Part shown: positions 12,541 through 23,020 of the stretch, piece by piece
Numbering within the stretch: the first letter of the stretch is position 1
Layout of the letters: every line of letters begins with the position of its first letter
Source of the DNA: Watersipora subatra
Taxonomy: Eukaryota > Bryozoa > Gymnolaemata > Cheilostomatida > Watersiporidae
Length of the DNA: 64,000 nt
Direction: 5' to 3'
NCBI RefSeq assembly: GCF_963576615.1
Contig: NC_088708.1
Coordinates: forward strand, 56,407,196 to 56,471,195
Position numbers and translations under genes: made by a program
Notes under the pieces: model-generated
The model's input: only the letters and a program-made list of their open reading frames with translations
Databases searched by the model: none
Told to the model about the DNA's origin: nothing

Positions 12541-13860
12541 TATAGAAGAGCCAATTGATAATGGGCTAGTTTCCAAAGTTGCAGAATTGGAGCCAAAAAT
12601 TGACAAGTTACAATCCACAGAAAACATTAAGGCTGAATTTTTCAACTATGCATCTTGGGCATCAAACTATTAGCTACACAACACTCATTGTTTTGATGAG
12701 CTCAAGGAACTTGAGAGTTCATATGCTGAGACAACAAAGAGAAATTTTCACATTCAACATCAACTACCAAGGAAACAACCAAACATCACCACAATATATT
12801 CAAACCCAAAAAGTGACTCATTCAACAATCTAAACATATCTTCGATTTTAAATCCTACCCTAATAGATCTTGATCAATTTATTCCAACCTCAGCTGTCAA
12901 ACAGCCAGCTCAACCAAAACAACATCAAACTGCTTTTATTTTAAGCTACAACATTGTGGTTTCAATATGACGCGACTCTTCTCTACATAGATCATTTAAC
13001 CAAGACCCCATACAAAAAGCTATTAACAAGTAATATGGGCCAAATATCATCAAACACATGTTCGATGATAGTTGGCCCATAGTTGGCCCAGATGCCTTTT
13101 ATGATTAGTACTCATACAGGATTATGATCCAGTTTTGATCACTAAATCTCATGAAAGGAGGTATGAATTGCTGTAACTCTAGTCTTTTTTATGGATCATT
13201 TTGCAAGATGCCGGTTAATCCAGATTCTCTTAAAGAGAATTTTCTCATGGTAAAGGGTTTCCCACTCAATGTGGGTGACAACAACATTAATCAGGACATC
13301 AAAAATTCTGACTCTGATGCCTTCATAAAAAGGTTCTTCAAAGACAGTAAAAGGTTAAGGTCTTTGAAGGTTAAGTTTTCCTCATCTTTCTGTTACCAAA
13401 ATGTCATCTCACATTGAATAAGTATACGATCTGTTCATTGTCTATGTCGTACTGAACCTTTTAAATGATAGACCTCTTTGAAAGCTTTGCCATTGCCCGT
13501 TTGAATATTAGAGGCTTATCTTCTAATGTTGATCAAGTCAGGTATTTGATTTTTAAGTATAAACTTGAAATTATTTGTTTTCTGAGACATTTCTTGAAGC
13601 TAAACAAGGGTGATGATTACTTTAAAATTCTGATTGCATTAAGATAAAAATGATAGGAATTAATTTGAAGCATTTAAAATTAGCAATTAATCAAATTGAT
13701 CTGAGTCTTTCCATTAAAGTCATTCCAATCATTTACATAGTGCCTTTTGTTTATAGACCTCCAAATTCACTAGTAGATTGGGTAAAAAAATTTTCAGGCT
13801 TCGTAAAAGAGTGTTACAGTAATTCGGAAGAAATTGTGGTACTGGGGGAAGTTTGTTGAG
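12540..13860 (+). mobile_element. Decayed LINE: ORF1 and the endonuclease part of ORF2
   Basis: Coding relics run in order on the plus strand, broken by stops and frameshifts. At 12560-13000 a coiled-coil-like ORF1 start can be read (SKVAELEPKIDKLQ). At 13151-13417 an ORF1 tail contains VKGFPLNVGDNN and KRFFKDSKRLRS. At 13465-13859 an AP-endonuclease domain contains LNIRGLSSNVDQVRYLIFKY, then VYRPPNS...W and EEIVVLG. Reverse transcriptase is absent, so the element is 3'-truncated. The expected GDFN of the endonuclease reads GEVC, another sign of decay. The clade is not determined (CR1/L2/Jockey-like by the look of the endonuclease). Confidence 0.65.
13035..13082. repeat. Imperfect inverted repeat within the LINE relic
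   Basis: tgggccaaatatcatcaaac and its near complement (gttcgatgatagttggccca) face each other over a short loop, and ttggccca is repeated just after. It lies between the two ORF1 relics. Confidence 0.5.
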
Positions 13861-13946
13861 TGATGGTCTACTAAGTAAGCTGTTAGTATTTGAAGATGCT
13901 TTGTTATTACTGACATCAACTCATTCCGTTATACAGGTAGCTCTAT

Positions 13947-13986
13947 TTTAATGACAGGGTTACATTTTGAAGACCCTGTCATTAAA
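13947..13986. repeat. Perfect 14-bp hairpin
   Basis: tttaatgacagggt (13947-13960) and accctgtcattaaa (13973-13986) are exact complements around a 12-nt loop, just past the truncated end of the LINE. It may be a foldback remnant; no function is claimed. Confidence 0.7.
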
Positions 13987-14454
13987 CGAACCTTCCCTTC
14001 ATGCCTTTGTTGCATACATACAGACCGGTTATTTACATTGTACTGTGCTTCTTTACCTTTTCTCTTTCTCTACTTTTTAATGGCTATTTTTAATAATACC
14101 GGTAAGTGTAAACTTTTAACAAGCACATTAAATTTTAATTTTTTTTCATTTAGCTTTTGCATGTACTCAAGCATATGAAGAAATGTTAGGCTGCTGTAAA
14201 GTACACGGCGGTAGATGTTACGTAGTTTCACCTATTCTTTACGTTCCCTTTCCCTTAGCATTCTTCTTTTTATCTAGCATTTGTATGTACCATAGGTCTT
14301 TTGTTATACTGCTTCAGCTATGGCAGATGTTAGCCTAGTGTCTGGTACCGTAAACCCTTAAAAACAATGCCATGGCCAGTATACATGCCCAATATCTATA
14401 CATTCATTCTTACTTTCATGGTTTTAAGACATACTTTTTTTTAATTGTAACTTC

Positions 14455-14540
14455 AAGCATATTTTTTACAATTTTTAACGTGCTGTCGGAACCCATAGTC
14501 GTCATTAAGTGAGCCTTTCGTTAACTAAGGACTACTTGTA
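14455..14540. mobile_element. Orphan Tigger/pogo-like terminal sequence
   Basis: Read on the minus strand from 14540, the sequence begins tacaagtagtccttagttaa and continues with a 'cacttaatgacgac' phrase and 'gggttccgacagc'. This resembles ends of pogo/Tigger-type elements (CAGTAGTCC...TTAACGA) as I remember them. No matching opposite end was found nearby. Confidence 0.3.
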
Positions 14541-14850
14541 TTTGGCTTAATAAGTTTACAGCTTTTAACCATTCATTATGTTTGTTTACTTCTGCCTTTT
14601 GGTTAGCTAAATGTTGCTGGAAATATAGGATAGTAGCTCAATTCTTTCAATAAAACTTTATTGAATGTTGGCATCGTGTATTGGCAAAAACAAACAAAAG
14701 GTTTTAATAAGGTTGTACTTACATGCATTCTTACCGACAGGTCTGATGAGAAAACTGTTATCTCATATACCATTAATGGTAGGTTGTAGATTAGTTTTTA
14801 CTATGTCAAGAAAGATTCTACGAGCGCCCATTGCGACTGAAAAAGGAGTT

Positions 14851-14975
14851 ATGTTCTCGTGTGGACCATGCAGCTCTATGAGTGTCACAAGCCCTACTGG
14901 AGTGTTACAATTAGTCGCTTGTTCAGATGGGATGCACAAGCTTCACATTTCACAGCCTTCAGTTTCTTTGTCAAG
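14851..14975 (+). CDS. MGMT: MGMT exon 1 (coding)
   Basis: Starts at ATG 14851 (start uncertain) and ends TCAAG|GTGCTC in phase 2. It encodes the first beta strands of the N-terminal domain ([20 protein letters not shown]). Confidence 0.75.
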
Positions 14976-17900
14976 GTGCTCATAGTAACAACTACGTTTG
15001 CAAGACTAGAACAAGAATTACCAAACTGAATATCTCAAAAACATGAATATCGTCAAAAACATGATAGTTACAGGGTTAATATTAGTGTAGCTTATGCGGT
15101 TATTAGCTTTAGACATTATACGCAAGAAATCTGTCTCCAGATACATGGAGTCCAGGCTATGATATTTTGTCAAGTCAACTTTTGCTATTTCTAAACATTC
15201 AAATTAGGACCTATCTGTAGGTGTTACGATTTGTATAATCACTCATAACCATAGCATCATCGGTTTTCACAGATGGTAGTGCTATTGTAACAGAGGAGCA
15301 TAATTCCAAAGTCCAGGGTATAACATTATGTTGCCAAAAAGTTTGTTGCAATCGCAAAGTTTGAATTATTATTTTTAGCATTGGGAGTTATCTACCCAGT
15401 TACATTTTGTATTGCCAATCGAAGAAATGTTGTTTTCTACTGTAAACTCAACATTCATGACTGTTTCTTAGATTTGTGCATCAAGAACTTCAAACAATAA
15501 GATTTGCTTTCACTTTGCATAATTTAGGAATGTAGCCTGTGAGCTGCTGAACGAATCGGATGAGCAGCTGAATGGACCTTTGGAAAGTTGTCTTCATTGG
15601 CTCAAAGCTTACTTTACTGGAGATGTGCAAGCCATAGATGCATGCAGACCAGCACTTTGCTCACGGATATTTCACGAAGGTGAGAAAATAACAATTTAAA
15701 ACCTTACATGTATATGTAATAGCGCGAGCTATCATCATTGCTAGCTTGTTATTCCTCCTGTTGATCACCGTAAGCTAAAAGTTGCAAAGAAACTTGACAT
15801 CATTATTCTAAACAACCTCCACCGTGACTTATTCTGGAATTATTAAACACATCTGGAATCCACAGCAGTCACAAACAATTTGTACTTTTATGTTCAAGAA
15901 CAAGATACCTTGCCTGCATTCTTGCAAAACAAGGCTTTTAGTTTACTGCCAACATGACCGGTATTGCATGACAGTGAGTAACACATTTTAAAAGAGGAGA
16001 AAAATGGGAGAATAATGCTGGCAGAAAAGTTATTAAAAGCATGGTTCACGATACATTTCAAAAACAATGACTAGACTACACAAATTGATAAGCTCGTGGA
16101 GTGGATTGCTATAACACTTTTAATTTTTCCATTAAAACAATACTAAAATCATTTTCAATGCATTTATTTTCCCTGAGTGTTTTAATTTTGTTGGCTTTCT
16201 GGTTTGGATGGCACAAAAAAACGGGTGTTTTTGTTGATGGTGTTTTTGTTGATGGTGTTTTTGTTGATGGTGTTTTTGAATGCCATTTCCTCAGCTACGC
16301 ATCGCCCACCTCTGATGTGAATTGAACTATTAGCGATCAAACGATTTGAGCCAGAAAAGGGGTCGACTTATACGGCAGGTACATATCAAAACCAGGATTT
16401 TTAAACTAAACTTTAGACCTCGATTTCTAAGCCGGATCGACTTGTACGCCAGAATTTACGGTGATAGCTCTTTTATTGAGCAATTGTAAAAAATATCAAT
16501 TGACGTACAGTTATGTGGATGTAGCTCACATAGAGCACTATTTTAGAAACTACTATGTATGAATTTCTACATGGAAATTGAAATCGAGTGAAAGATCTAA
16601 GGTTTATCTCATCCATTGTTTCTCCTAATAGTCTTCTAACTGATATTCTGTGTAGCTATAGAACTGCGATTCACAATATTTTTGCCCCTGGCTACTGAAG
16701 CACTTTCGACTATTATTCTTATTTCTTTTTTAACCTTTGTAGAAGTGAGCCAACAAATTAACTACTAAAACCATAGATATAATAAACCCATAAACTTATT
16801 TATTAACTTATAATGATAAGGGTTTATTATATCTATGACTAAAACTAACAATGTTTATCATTTAAGATTCAGGTATCTTTTCAACAAGTGGACTTGCACA
16901 TTCTCAATGCATCCATTGAAGGTAGCACAGCTGCCTCCGACCTCTGCAGGTATTTGAGTGGTATTTTAGCCATAAAATTGCCGCAAAAGAAAACGTCACT
17001 GCTAGTCATTTCTACATGCGAATTATAGTACTGCCACACTTCTATTTTCTGAGTCCTGGTTCAAACAAAATGATTAATTTATTGTTTTTTCTGGTGTAAT
17101 AATACAGGTCTTTCTTATGATTGATGAATACTCACAGAAATTTGAGCTTGAATGCTCATTGAAAGGACAAACTTGACAGATCACCAGCTAGCTCATCATC
17201 AGTGTCTTATACTGACTGATATACGTATTGCCGATCTTAAAGCATACAAATCTCTCAAAGTGCTGAGAAAACTTGCTAGCCAATTTATAAATTCAAATAG
17301 TTGTAAACATATGTTTTGGGTTGATGGTTGTGACTGGTGGAAATGAATGGTATGTGTTTGGAGTATTTGAGTTTTGTCACAGGCCAACTGTAAATTGGCC
17401 TGTGACAAAACTGACAATTGGTAGCTAATCTTTTGGCTTCAAGGTTTGTCTGAAATTGGTTAGAACTGCGAGAAAACCAACCCCAGGTTTAAAACTAGCA
17501 ATGTTATTATGAAATAATGTTGCCGTGCTTACAGGAAAAAGATCAACAGATATGGATTATAAACAAGATATGTTCCAAACCTTCATGAGTATCTTTAGTT
17601 AAGCATCGGACTCTCAGACAGCCGGACTATGAAATAGTTTAAATACTCTGTTGATTATCTCTATTTCTGTACAAGTATTCAAGTAGTATAAACCTGTTCC
17701 TATCAGAGCTTGTCTGAAATTTTTCAGAGAGTTTCCGAAGCAAGGTCTGGTGTACCTTGGAAAGACAAGTCAAGTTTGGTGAAACTGTCAGTTATGGGCA
17801 GCTTGCTGAGCTCTGTGGGAACCCGAGGGCCAGCCAGGCTGTTGGGTCAGCAATGAGAAACAACCCTGTAGCCTTAGTTGTACCTTGTCATAGAGTTATT

Positions 17901-17996
17901 CTTGCATCGGGCTTGACTGGGAACTACTCCGGCGGAAAGCTAAACAACACTAAATCATGGCTGCTTGAGCATGAGAAAGCATCGGTCTTACAGTAA
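14851..17996 (+). CDS. MGMT: Methylated-DNA--protein-cysteine methyltransferase, complete, three coding exons
   Basis: MGMT removes alkyl groups from O6-alkylguanine in nuclear DNA by irreversible transfer to its own active-site cysteine. Exons 14851-14975, 15528-15679 and 17728-17996 join in frame (phases 2 and 1) to give about 181 residues; human MGMT has 207. The N-terminal domain shows [20 protein letters not shown] and [12 protein letters not shown]. The C-terminal domain shows [20 protein letters not shown], then [10 protein letters not shown] (the DNA-binding helix region), then the active site [10 protein letters not shown] with its Cys, and NYSGG. All catalytic landmarks are intact. 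ATG 14851 gives the most natural length; in-frame ATGs at 14803 and 14665 are alternatives, and an upstream non-coding exon cannot be excluded. It lies 2 kb upstream of the eS28 gene on the same strand. Confidence 0.92.
15528..15679 (+). CDS. MGMT: MGMT exon 2
   Basis: 152 nt; acceptor AATTTAG|G, donor GAAG|GTGAGA. The split codon AG|G gives Arg. It encodes [16 protein letters not shown], then [17 protein letters not shown] and FHE, matching the linker and helix before the catalytic domain. Confidence 0.9.
16217..16276. repeat. 15-bp tandem repeat, three to four copies
   Basis: The phrase gttgatggtgttttt is repeated in tandem in the second MGMT intron, producing a [10 protein letters not shown] shadow peptide. 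Confidence 0.8.
16772..16837. mobile_element. 66-bp MITE with 8-bp target duplication (hAT-like)
   Basis: Perfect 18-bp terminal inverted repeats, catagatataataaaccc at 16772-16789 and its complement at 16820-16837, enclose 30 bp. The sequence actaaaac occurs immediately on both sides (16764-16771 and 16838-16845) as an 8-bp target-site duplication. An 8-bp duplication with ends starting CA points to the hAT superfamily. It is non-coding and lies in the second MGMT intron. Confidence 0.75.
17371..17411. repeat. Perfect 17-bp stem-loop
   Basis: gttttgtcacaggccaa (17371-17387) pairs exactly with 17395-17411 around a 7-nt loop. It is intronic in MGMT. The stem is shorter than a typical microRNA precursor. 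Confidence 0.85.
17728..17996 (+). CDS. MGMT: MGMT exon 3: catalytic domain and stop
   Basis: Acceptor TTTTCAG|AG, stop at 17994-17996. It encodes [19 protein letters not shown] through the active site PCHRV and the NYSGG loop, ending [11 protein letters not shown]. This is the most strongly conserved part of the family. Confidence 0.95.
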
Positions 17997-19950
17997 AGAG
18001 TTGCCTTTCCTCGTGTGCAAACAGTGTGCTCAGTCATTGCTCTTGTATTGACCCAGTTATTAAATAATATATTTGTGGTTGCTCGCATTATTTTTGTTTT
18101 TCCTTAACGTTTACAATATTATTTTCCACAGGTATATCTACCAGTTCTAGAGATTACTACATTATAATTTTTTATTACATATTCATATTTTACAATAAAT
18201 ACATGTTTGTTTTACCATTACATACTTTTTTTAGAATAAAAATGTTTTCACACTGCACTTGGCTCACTAGGGAACTAGCAAACGGTATCTTGTTTGTTTT
18301 TGGAGAAATACTGCTTGGCTTACTTACCCCATGAGTAATCACCTATCCATTAAAGTTGGGCTATCTTTTCATGATAGAATTTATCATTTTATGGGTGGAC
18401 AGGTTAAACAGGTGTACATGAATAATACTCATAAATAGCGTTCATTATAAAATTGCTCTACTATGTAATTCGGAATGTTATCTGGACTAAAGCTGCCCTG
18501 GAAAGTTGACAAAAACCATTTTCTGTGTTTTTATGAGCTAGATGTACATCTGACGAGGTATTTAAAATAATTTCATCACAATCAAATTTCAATAGGTATC
18601 TCGTGTGCCTGTTAGAATATCAAGGGTATTTATTCTAATAGTTACTCAGTGCTCGAAACTTACATAAATAGTATTTTTAAAGATTCTTAATTTATCAGTA
18701 CATAATTTTTACTTATGATGCTGTAGAAATGGCTTACGGTCTTCCTAAAATATTGTTGGTTATTAATTACATGTATGTAATTATATACTTTCTTATGAGC
18801 TAGTTAAACCTATAGCTTCATTGTATAATAGTTTCATTTGGCTGTAACATAAAAAAACTTGTCTACTAATTTTTTACTTAATTTACGGTTAGCAGTTTTG
18901 TGATAAAAGAGTTCAAGCAATTGCTACCAATTTACGTTATGCTCAGTTATGTATGATCAATACTACTAAAACTGTTATGTTAACATAATACGCAATTTTG
19001 GTCTCACGTGAGACATTTGACTTTATAAGCCTAAATAAATTGTTTTATTCAGTGAAAAACTTTCAAAGAATTGTAGCGCATTAGTCTTCATCGCAGCGAC
19101 TAACAGATTTAGAAAAAGACATTCTAACAAAGAATGAAGTTATTTCTGCTAGGTTCAGCAGGTTGAAGTTCGAGTAATGTGTGGTTCAAAACACTTTCTT
19201 GGCTATAGCAGAGAATAGTGAGATAATACATGTACATATATATGTACCTGTATATTATGAAGCTAAGAAAAGTGACTGTCCCCTCTTATCTCTAGACAGT
19301 TGATCACTATTATTTTGATTCTCACCACAGCTTTTTCATGTGGTTTCAATGTATTTGTATAGCTAAAATTAGCTTATGTATTGTTGTGTTTTTATGCAAG
19401 ATACTGCAGAAAGTAATAATAACCTAAGCACGCAAAGGCAGTTTAGGATATTGAATTTATCCTTTACATATAGTTATACCCCAGCTACAAAAAAGCATTG
19501 AGTACGTGTCATTGTACTCACATTTAATTCAAATTTACAAACATTGTTTGTTTAGATTAAAGAGATAGTGCTTACTTTAGTTCTATATGCCTATAAACTA
19601 GAAATATAAAGAATATAAAGAATAAAGAAGAAATATAACACTATTCAGCTGTCAAACATCAACTCAACGATTATGCAAACAATTATGCAACACGGTTAAT
19701 GTACTATTCAACAAACACATTTTGTGATTTGTGCAAACAATGTTAGTGTTACACCACTGTTCATATAGAAATATTATTCATTAGACTGGTTGTTATCAGT
19801 GTAACAAACTGATTGAAGTATCGTCATGAAGTTACCTTCTCTATAAGTTTCCTGAGGCAGAAAACTCCAAATTGCTAAAAGCCACCGCAATAGTCTTAGC
19901 CTTATTTCCTAAGTAGTTGTACATGTAAATACAGATTATTTCGCCGAATA
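17997..19950. other. Intergenic region MGMT-eS28
   Basis: About 2 kb of AT-rich sequence. It contains the MGMT poly(A) signal but no exon or recognisable repeat. Confidence 0.6.
18194..18199 (+). terminator. MGMT: Poly(A) signal AATAAA, probably for MGMT
   Basis: The first clear AATAAA downstream of the MGMT stop codon, about 200 nt into the 3' flank. Confidence 0.5.
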
Positions 19951-19959
19951 GTCTCAATT

Positions 19960-19988
19960 CTTCCTCGCGCACCTCTGTATATCCTTTT
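19960..19988 (+). promoter_or_regulatory. RPS28: Possible 5' TOP region of the eS28 mRNA
   Basis: Ribosomal protein mRNAs usually start with C followed by a pyrimidine run. Two candidates lie upstream of the ATG: cttcctc at 19960-19966 and ccttttg at 19983, the latter just after a TATA-like tgtatat. The true start is not determined. Confidence 0.3.
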
Positions 19989-20018
19989 GAAGTTGAGCGT
20001 ATTTCAACTCTGTCCAAA

Positions 20019-20060
20019 ATGGATAAAACTGCTGGTGCTCAAGGCGTAAAAATGGCTAAG
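20019..20060 (+). CDS. RPS28: RPS28 exon 1
   Basis: 42 nt, [14 protein letters not shown], donor AAG|GTACTG, phase 0. Confidence 0.93.
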
Positions 20061-22940
20061 GTACTGCTCAAAACCAATTATATAACATAATTTATGCTTT
20101 AAAATTTTTTGACAATGACGTAACTAGCTTTTACGAGCTCTTCAATTAATGGATAGCTGCAATATCTTGTTTTTTTTATGTAGTCTGATGTACTACATAT
20201 CTACTAGTTATTTTTTCAAATCTTGTCTGATCCACTACTTACCTACTAGTTGTATCTTGAGCATATCTTTAACATTTAAGGTCGTGCACAGTATTTTCTG
20301 TGATATGGTGGAATACGTGATTTGTTGCTGTGTGGTTAATGGAATTTTGTGTCTAAGCGTCATTTTTTAATTCTAGGTAATCAAAGTTCTTGGACGAACA
20401 GGCTCACAAGGACAGTGTACACAGGTAAATATAGGACCTTATTTTCGTTAACTACTCTATTTTTCGCTTAGTATTGACCAGAGTTATGGCCACAACTTGG
20501 TTTAGGATTGCATGGTCATTATCGTATCGACAGTATTAATAGGCTTGTGAAAAAACTATTCAAGGTGCATTTCTCATCGTGCTGCGAATCCCAAATATTT
20601 ATTCCGATGTACTTACGTCTAGAAGAAAATGTAGCTGGTGTGATAGTAATATTTAGTCAATATCATATAAATGTATGCTTTCACCTCTTGCAAAGCTATA
20701 GGCCAGTTTTTGCCGGTGGCCTATTCATGGTTAAGCAAAGTTTTGGTAATAATCATCGCAAGCAAGTACGGTGAAAGGTTAGGCAGAACATGTTGGAATT
20801 GAATACGGCAATACGGGCTGCAATATTAAAATGTAAACTCACAAAAGACATGCTTGGCTAATATTTTGTACGCAGTGTGAAAACCTGTGTCCAGAAGTGT
20901 TGTTTCAATCATTGGCCATGTCATATGTCGAAAAATAAAACAATTCGCGTATTCAGCACTAGAGACATGTTAGAAATGGGTTTTACATAAATAATCTATG
21001 ATATGTAGCAAATATGTTAAATGTGAAAGAACAGATTTTCCTCTAGCTATAAAAATAACCATCGCTGGGGATCAAACAAATTTGAGTGTCTTCAAGCAAG
21101 ATCTGTTGCACAAAAATGAGATTTTGTGCTACACCAAGATAACTACAATAGACACTCCTATAACACATACATCTTTTAACATAAATAACTTATGTGAAGC
21201 TTTTGCTTCTTATTAAGTTAAAACATTCCATATAACAAATTTTCAAGTCAGTGCAAGTTCTCAAATTCCATTAGAATGATGAGAATCTCTTGGTTAGCCT
21301 TACAAATATAGTTTTTTGCTTTTGTTGCACTTGGGAGAGAACATGGCATATAGTGGTATATCTATTATATACTAGTGTGCCATGAGACATTGTCCGGTGT
21401 TAATAAGTAGTTGCACAATTATTCCGACGTACCAAGGAGCAGTCGATGGTTGCAGGTGTTAGAGTGTCGGTATACTGTACCAAGCTAAATGTCACGAAGT
21501 GGCGTCTCATTGAAAGCTACGTTTTATCCTAACGTTTAACTCTGGCTTCAGTCAGATGGGCAGACAGACACTGCTCTCATTATAATAAAGATACATTTTT
21601 GTTTTACTTTATTTTAGTCATACCTTTTTTTGCGGTATAAACCTTCCTGTGTGGGAAAATCGATTTAAAACAACCTTGAATCTGTGCGCTCTCGTTAACG
21701 TAAAATTTCCGTAATGATTGACCTTAAACCAAGTGAAAGAGATAAAAAAGAGAAAGGTTGTTGATACAAACCAGCAATACTGCAGTTACTCTGCTGTCAT
21801 AAAATTGAAAAATCAAGTTTAAGTTTAGTTTTTCCTTTTTGAACGGCTGAAGAGGTGAGTTTCGGAAGATTTTGGAACGGATTAGACAATTTAATTGTGT
21901 TATACTGTTCGTATAATGTAAAATCACGTTGACATTTTCAGAGCGGTTTATGTTCTAGGAACGTCTACTGTATTCATACTTTTCTATTTACTATTCATAT
22001 TTATACTGTATTCTACTTTTGAGTTACCTTATATGTATTAATAGTATTGGAAGCGTAAACTTTTTATGTACAATGAGATGTGCTTTCTTTATCTTCAACC
22101 TTACCATTATGTCTATTAAAACTAATCTAAATACTATCCCTTTAGTTATTATACACTAGCAGTAAGTCCAGGATTTCTTTCATGTTCAATCAGATATCCT
22201 GCAGGTGAGTGTTTAAGGGGCTGGTTCTCAGGAACTAGATAAAGTTTTAAGACATTATTTTTAGCGACCTGACAGAAGGCACAGAGTGTATGTGTTAAAG
22301 TTTGGATGAAATTGACCAAAAATTGTGGCAACGCATAGTGTTTACACGAAGAAGTAGACACACAGACAGTGTGGGAATTTTGAATATAGGTTTTTAATTT
22401 CTGCACACGTTTTAGGCTAACCATATACCATGGAACCTCAGTAACTAGAATTATTCCGAACAAGACATTCCAGAATATTTAACCACATAATTTGTACATA
22501 TATTTGTAATTCGAGCGGCCAATCGTGCGTCGATTCAGCAGCACCAGCACCACTTTGAGTCAGTCCGTAAATGAGGATAGACTGACGCTTTGCGCATTGT
22601 GCAAAATCTTTCATGTTTTTGTGATGGATTTTCATTAATTATTCCCCCAAAAAATCATAGTTTGAAGGTGCGTGCAGTAAATATCTAAACTACACATTGG
22701 TTATGCTTTTCATTGGTGTGTCTAGTCAATCTTAAGTCAGTTTGCTACACAATAATGAAGGTGATCCTTAGCAAGTTGTGTGAATTAGACACATTAGTAC
22801 TAACATATTTATTGTAGGTTCGAGTTGAGTTTTTAGATGAGAGTAACAGATCCATTATCAGAAACGTTAAAGGACCTGTTCGAGAAGGTGATATTCTTAC
22901 ATTATTGGAAACTGAGAGAGAAGCCAGGAGGTTACGATAG
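20019..22940 (+). CDS. RPS28: Small ribosomal subunit protein eS28, complete, three coding exons
   Basis: eS28 is a component of the 40S ribosomal subunit head near the mRNA exit. Exons 20019-20060, 20377-20424 and 22818-22940 are all phase 0 and give a 70-residue protein; human eS28 has 69. The sequence starts [14 protein letters not shown], continues [16 protein letters not shown] and [20 protein letters not shown], and ends EREARRLR-stop, near identical to other animal eS28 proteins. Intron 2 is 2.4 kb and contains the second Helitron-like copy. There is no AATAAA near the stop; a GTTAGT donor 15 nt after it and a 3' exon at 28360 suggest a large 3' UTR intron. Confidence 0.96.
20377..20424 (+). 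CDS. RPS28: RPS28 exon 2
   Basis: 48 nt, [16 protein letters not shown], acceptor TTCTAG|GTA, donor CAG|GTAAAT, phase 0. Confidence 0.96.
21860..21962. mobile_element. Orphan TIR end, Tigger/MITE-like
   Basis: Read on the minus strand from 21962, the sequence begins ta-cagtagacgttcctag, the CAG start and TA flank typical of pogo/Tigger-derived elements. No left partner was found, so it is a solo or strongly decayed end. Confidence 0.3.
22156..22390 (-). mobile_element. Helitron-like element (copy 2)
   Basis: Begins actagcagtaagtcc and matches the copy at 3018-3230 through the 'ctggttctcaggaac', 'aagtttggatgaaattgacc' and 'gtggcaacgcatag' segments, ending in a short cacacaga stretch. It has the same orientation as copy 1. 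Confidence 0.4.
22818..22940 (+). CDS. RPS28: RPS28 exon 3 with stop
   Basis: 123 nt including TAG at 22938-22940, acceptor TTGTAG|GTT. It encodes [25 protein letters not shown] and [15 protein letters not shown]. Confidence 0.96.
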   Translation, partial: VRVEFLDESNRSIIRNVKGPVREGDILTLLETEREARRLR

Positions 22941-23020
22941 AAAGGCCATTGTTTGGTTAGTATTTTTTACCCTTTTAATGAAACTGAAATTGTCATAACA
23001 CTACTGTTTCAATTTAAATA

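Larger units (their letters stand above)
20425..22817 (+). other. RPS28 intron 2
   Basis: A 2.4-kb intron containing an orphan transposon end (about 21860-21962) and a Helitron-like copy (22156-22390). I looked for C/D-box snoRNA motifs, which are common in ribosomal protein introns, and found no convincing C/D pair. Confidence 0.6.

Noticed and set aside
20425-22817. C/D snoRNA in the eS28 intron (atgatga near 21275)
   Set aside because: No D box at a suitable distance and no terminal stem.
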